Shown in pieces: positions 29,116 through 32,194 of a DNA stretch of 32,194 nt. The notes beneath the pieces were generated by a model, which was not told the origin of the DNA, did not search any database, and saw only the letters and a list, made by a program, of their open reading frames with translations. This stretch comes from Pseudorhodoplanes sinuspersici. GTDB lineage: Bacteria; Pseudomonadota; Alphaproteobacteria; Rhizobiales; Xanthobacteraceae. Position 1 is the stretch's first letter. Every line of letters begins with the position of its first letter. The stretch is from NCBI GenBank assembly GCA_945862935.1, contig CAMBBO010000007.1:1-32194 (forward strand). Reading direction: 5' to 3'. The translations under genes were made by a program, and so were the position numbers.

Positions 29116-30198
29116 TTAAGCGAAAGCTGATTCGCTCGACACTTTTTTCCGCCCGACAACTTCCTCAAGCGGCCAGCGCGGCCGCGCCGCGAATTCCAGA
29201 TCATCAAGCAGTCCGAGTGCAAGGCGTTCGGCGCCGGCCCAAGCGATCATCGCGCCATTGTCAGTGCACAGGTTTACGGGCGGCACGACGAGGACGGTTC
29301 CGCCTTCGAGCGCGCGCCGGTGCAGTGTTTTACGGATTTCCAGATTGGCTGCGACGCCGCCCGCCGCAACGAGCGCGGTCGGTGAACCAAATTGCTCGCG
29401 GAACAGCCGCAGGCCGGACCGGATGCGGTCCTTGATGACGTCCACCACCGCGCCCTGAAATGCAGCGCACAGATCAGCGACATCCTGATCATTCAAGGGT
29501 GCGACTTTTTCCGCTTCGAGCCTCAACGCGGTTTTCAGTCCTGACAGCGAGAAATCGGCCTCGGCGCGTCCATACATTGGGCGTGGCAATTCAAATCGTT
29601 TGGCATTGCCGCGCGCCGCTTCGCGCTCGACTGCAGGCCCGCCCGGATAGCCGAGGCCGAGCAGCTTCGCGGTCTTGTCGAATGCTTCACCGATGGCGTC
29701 ATCCAGCGTGTTGCCGAGCAGCACGTAATCACCAACGCCGCGCACCGCGAGAATTTGCGTGTGCCCTCCCGACGCAAGAAAAAGACAATAGGGAAACGGC
29801 ACGCCGTCGGTTAGCCGCGCGGTGAGCGCGTGCGCCTCTAAATGGTTCACTGCAATGAGTGGCTTGCGGGTCACGAGAGAAATCGCCTTTGCGGTGGTCA
29901 ATCCGACCAGCACTCCGCCAATCAGACCTGGCCCCGCCGCGGCCGCGACCGCGTCAATGTCGCTCATTCGCCGGCCCGCATCCGCCAGTGCGCGTGCGAT
30001 AATCTGGTCAAGCACCTCGACATGAGCGCGCGCCGCGATCTCCGGCACCACGCCGCCAAAGGCGGCGTGTTCGTTGGTCTGTGACAGCACGACATTGGAT
30101 AGAATTTTGCCGCGCCCCTCCGCACGCCGCTCGACCAGAGAGGCCGCGGTTTCGTCGCAGGTCGTCTCGATTCCGAGGACAGTTAGCGGAATGCTCAC
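29116..30198 (-). CDS. tsaD: tRNA N6-threonylcarbamoyladenosine transferase TsaD
   Basis: With the GTG at 30198 it is a 360-residue protein beginning (M)[17 protein letters not shown], the canonical start, and GGGAG lies 5 bases upstream. The longer frame from 30246 adds 16 residues without family similarity. TsaD transfers the threonylcarbamoyl group to A37 of ANN-decoding tRNAs. The metal-binding HLEAH motif is at residues 119-123 (H119, H123). [43 protein letters not shown] and [13 protein letters not shown] mark the ASKHA nucleotide-binding fold. It is divergent from hemC with only about 60 bp between starts, an arrangement common in alphaproteobacteria. It heads the tsaD-gpsA-EVE run. 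Confidence 0.97.
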   Translation of the reverse strand: MSIPLTVLGIETTCDETAASLVERRAEGRGKILSNVVLSQTNEHAAFGGVVPEIAARAHVEVLDQIIARALADAGRRMSDIDAVAAAAGPGLIGGVLVGLTTAKAISLVTRKPLIAVNHLEAHALTARLTDGVPFPYCLFLASGGHTQILAVRGVGDYVLLGNTLDDAIGEAFDKTAKLLGLGYPGGPAVEREAARGNAKRFELPRPMYGRAEADFSLSGLKTALRLEAEKVAPLNDQDVADLCAAFQGAVVDVIKDRIRSGLRLFREQFGSPTALVAAGGVAANLEIRKTLHRRALEGGTVLVVPPVNLCTDNGAMIAWAGAERLALGLLDDLEFAARPRWPLEEVVGRKKVSSESAFA

Positions 30199-30257
30199 GG
30201 TCTCTCCCTTTTTGGGCGAGGCTGGATTACAAGCTTCGCGTAGCATTGCGAGGCGGA

Positions 30258-31193
30258 ATGGCGCAATCCTTGGGACTTACTTTGCGAATTGGCACTCGCG
30301 GATCGCCGCTTGCGCTGGTGCAGGCGGAGAGCGTGCGTTTGGCGCTTGCGAACGTCCACGGCTTTGATGCCGCCAAAATCGAAATTCATGTCATCCGCAC
30401 GAGTGGTGACCGAATTCAGGACCGCCCGCTGGCGGATGCCGGTGGCAAGGGGCTGTTCACCAAGGAAATCGAGCAAGCGTTGTTGGACGACGAAATCGAT
30501 TTCGCCGTGCATTCCGCCAAGGACATGCCGACATTCCTGCCGGACGGCCTGATGATTGCCGCATGCTTGGAACGCGAGGATCCGCGCGATGTCTTCATTA
30601 GTCACAAAGCGCAATCCATCGCGACGTTGCCGCGCAATGCATCCGTCGGCACGAGCTCGCCGCGCCGGGTCGCGCTGGTGAAGCGCCTGCGGCCGGACAT
30701 CACGACGCCGCTCCTGCGCGGCAATGTCGAGACACGTTTGCGCAAGCTCGAAGCCGGCGATGCCGATGCGACCATTCTCGCGCTGGCTGGTTTGAAGCGG
30801 CTTGGTTTGAGTAATGTTGCGACGAAAATCATGAGCGCCGACGAATTTCTTCCAGCCGTCGGGCAGGGCGCGATTGCCATTGAGATAAGGACTGAGGATG
30901 CGCGGATGCGCGGCATTCTTGCTCCTGTCGACCATCAAGACACATCGCGCGCTCTGACAGCCGAGCGCGCGTTTCTCGCGGTGCTCGATGGCTCCTGCCG
31001 TACGCCGATCGCAGGTCACGCGACGGTCGCCGGAAATACGATGAGCTTTCGCGGACTCGTTTCTAGTCCCGACGGGGCGCAGACCTATGAAACGTCACGC
31101 GAAGGCGCAGCATCCAATGCCGAAGCCATCGGTGCGGACGCAGGGCGCGAATTGAAGGAACGAGCCGGTCCCGATTTTTTCCAGGATCAGTGA
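30258..31193 (+). CDS. hemC: Hydroxymethylbilane synthase (porphobilinogen deaminase)
   Basis: With the ATG at 30258 (preceded by GAGG) it has 311 residues, the normal length; the longer open frame from 30081 runs through tsaD and is not used. The enzyme polymerises four porphobilinogens into hydroxymethylbilane. Motifs: [15 protein letters not shown] (9-23), [21 protein letters not shown] split at 50-70, and [10 protein letters not shown] with catalytic Asp89. [10 protein letters not shown] (131-140) and [12 protein letters not shown] follow. The dipyrromethane cofactor attaches to Cys247 in [13 protein letters not shown]. hemD follows after one base, so the two consecutive heme-pathway enzymes are co-transcribed. 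Confidence 0.97.
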   Translation: MAQSLGLTLRIGTRGSPLALVQAESVRLALANVHGFDAAKIEIHVIRTSGDRIQDRPLADAGGKGLFTKEIEQALLDDEIDFAVHSAKDMPTFLPDGLMIAACLEREDPRDVFISHKAQSIATLPRNASVGTSSPRRVALVKRLRPDITTPLLRGNVETRLRKLEAGDADATILALAGLKRLGLSNVATKIMSADEFLPAVGQGAIAIEIRTEDARMRGILAPVDHQDTSRALTAERAFLAVLDGSCRTPIAGHATVAGNTMSFRGLVSSPDGAQTYETSREGAASNAEAIGADAGRELKERAGPDFFQDQ

Positions 31194-31194
31194 C

Positions 31195-31896
31195 GTGCGA
31201 ATTCTAGTGACGCGTCCATCGCCCGAAGCTGAACGCACCGCCGCTGCGCTCGTGCAGCTTGGACATGAGCCGATGCTTGCGCCGATGCTCTCGATAATGG
31301 CGCTCGATGTCCCACTGCCTATCGGGCCGTGGGGCGGCATTGTCATGACCAGCGGCAATGCGGCGCGCGCGGTTGCGGGCCGCGTCGCGGACTTGGCGGC
31401 GCTGCCGGTATATGCAGTCGGCCGGCAAACCGCTGCGGCTGCGCACGAAGCTGGATTTACTTCCGTATTATCGGCGGACGGCGATAGCACCGATCTGGTT
31501 GCGTTGATTGCGACAAGAAAATCGCAAGCGCCGCTTCTTTATCTCGCCGGAAACGACCGTGCCCGTGATCTGCCGTTGGAATTGGGTACGCACGGCATTC
31601 GCATTGAAACAGCGGTGGTGTATCGCGCCCAAGCCGCATCCACGTTCTCCCCCAACGTGAGAGCGGCTTTCGCGCAGAACGCGATCGGCGGCGTTTTGCA
31701 TTATTCGCGCCGGACCGCTGCGGCATTTTGTTCCTGTGTTCAGTCATCGGACTTACAGGCACAGGCGATGAAAGCCACTCACTATTGTCTTTCCAGCCGC
31801 GCGGCGGAACCGCTTGCTGCGGCAGGCGTCAAGAACCTGCAAATCGCGTCCGCGCCGGAAGAAAGCGCGTTGTTTCGCCTTCTTCCGCAGGCATGA
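31195..31896 (+). CDS. hemD: Uroporphyrinogen-III synthase
   Basis: This 233-residue protein begins with a GTG at 31195 one base past the hemC stop; the next residues RILVTRPSPEAERTAAAL are the standard HemD opening. HemD cyclises hydroxymethylbilane with inversion of ring D. The family is poorly conserved, but IVMTSGNAARAV, PVYAVGRQTAAAA, LLYLAGNDRARDLPLELGTHG (split) and HYSRRTAAAF appear in the right order, ending with LSSRAAEPLAAAGV. Context with hemC makes the assignment firm. An 88-bp gap separates it from the next gene. Confidence 0.94.
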   Translation: MRILVTRPSPEAERTAAALVQLGHEPMLAPMLSIMALDVPLPIGPWGGIVMTSGNAARAVAGRVADLAALPVYAVGRQTAAAAHEAGFTSVLSADGDSTDLVALIATRKSQAPLLYLAGNDRARDLPLELGTHGIRIETAVVYRAQAASTFSPNVRAAFAQNAIGGVLHYSRRTAAAFCSCVQSSDLQAQAMKATHYCLSSRAAEPLAAAGVKNLQIASAPEESALFRLLPQA

Positions 31897-31984
31897 TTTG
31901 GCCGCGGGCGGCGGTCCCGTATAGTCGGGATACCGGCGCACCACGCGGATATGATTCGGCTCTCAAACGCCTCGGAACGGTGTC

Positions 31985-32194
31985 ATGGCAAAGCCCCCGA
32001 CGATCGATTTGACGGCGACGGAAGTCGAAAGCGTAGCGCCCGCAGGCGGCAGCGCGCACGCTTCCTCGAATGCCTCGGCCGAAGCGCAATCCGCCGGGAC
32101 AAAGTCCAGCGCTCCACCGCCTCGCGGTCCCGGCTTGTGGGAGCGTCTGTCCGGCCGACTTCCGTCCTGGCGAATCATTGGTGCCGTGGCGGGT
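31985..32194 (+). CDS. Mic60/mitofilin-like protein (N-terminal part only, candidate)
   Basis: An open frame from the ATG at 31985 runs 70 codons off the right edge. It encodes a Pro/Ala/Ser-rich, presumably cytoplasmic N-terminus (residues 1-50) followed by a Trp-containing stretch RLPSWRIIGAVAG that looks like the start of a membrane helix. In alphaproteobacteria a mitofilin (Mic60, COG4223) homologue is typically encoded next to hemC-hemD and has exactly this layout: variable N-terminus, one membrane helix, then a long coiled coil. Only the leading part is visible, so the call rests on context and layout. A generic membrane protein is not excluded. Confidence 0.6.
   Translation, partial: MAKPPTIDLTATEVESVAPAGGSAHASSNASAEAQSAGTKSSAPPPRGPGLWERLSGRLPSWRIIGAVAG

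Noticed and set aside
30081-30257. N-terminal extension of hemC
   Set aside because: These codons run through the start of tsaD on the other strand and have no HemC similarity; the ATG at 30258 gives the family start.
30195-31019. Leftward open frame of about 274 codons opposite hemC
   Set aside because: It mirrors the hemC frame exactly and has no protein-like features; hemC is certain.

Overview
The window looks like the replication-origin neighbourhood of an alphaproteobacterial chromosome, most likely from the order Hyphomicrobiales (Rhizobiales) and perhaps near the Bradyrhizobium/Afipia/Xanthobacteraceae side. The basis is gene content and order (parA-rsmG-mnmG-mnmE, rho, hemJ, a DUF299 kinase regulator, maf, coaE, dnaQ, secB, tim44, mltA, smr, purH), the GC-rich protein signatures, alphaproteobacterial parS sites and clustered GANTC (CcrM) sites. 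The genus is an inference and cannot be fixed without a database search.

Left arm (1-11252). Every gene except one points left. It carries the start of parA, rsmG, mnmG and mnmE (chromosome partitioning plus rRNA/tRNA modification), a cold-shock protein, an oppositely oriented YyaL/DUF255 protein, an unusual chemoreceptor fused to a UrtA-like ligand-binding domain, rho and hemJ. Two identical parS palindromes lie here, one inside rsmG and one between mnmG and mnmE. The second shares its 167-bp spacer with three GANTC sites and a pair of inverted TTAACCAT elements.

Origin candidate (11253-11722). This is a 470-bp gene-free, locally AT-rich stretch between hemJ (-) and the DUF299 regulator (+), with six GANTC sites in about 280 bp. 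Transcription is mostly divergent around it. In Caulobacter and Rickettsia the origin lies next to the same DUF299 gene (RP001), with hemE on the other side.

Right arm (11723-32194). A rightward operon encodes the PPDK/PEP-synthase regulator, maf, coaE and dnaQ. secB points the other way, and tim44-mltA-smr follow as a translationally coupled operon. purH and a heparinase II/III-like gene run leftward into smr. Next come htpX, a membrane-anchored nuclease, an L,D-transpeptidase, acs, a DUF1761 membrane protein and an M20 amidohydrolase. The last block has EVE-gpsA-tsaD leftward, diverging from hemC-hemD and the start of a Mic60/mitofilin-like gene that leaves the window.

Most genes are core housekeeping functions. 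The parts that deserve attention are the origin and partition signals, the receptor fusion at 6802-9123, and the apparent absence of some genes (hemE, aroE) from clusters where relatives keep them. No tRNA, rRNA, CRISPR array or insertion sequence was found.
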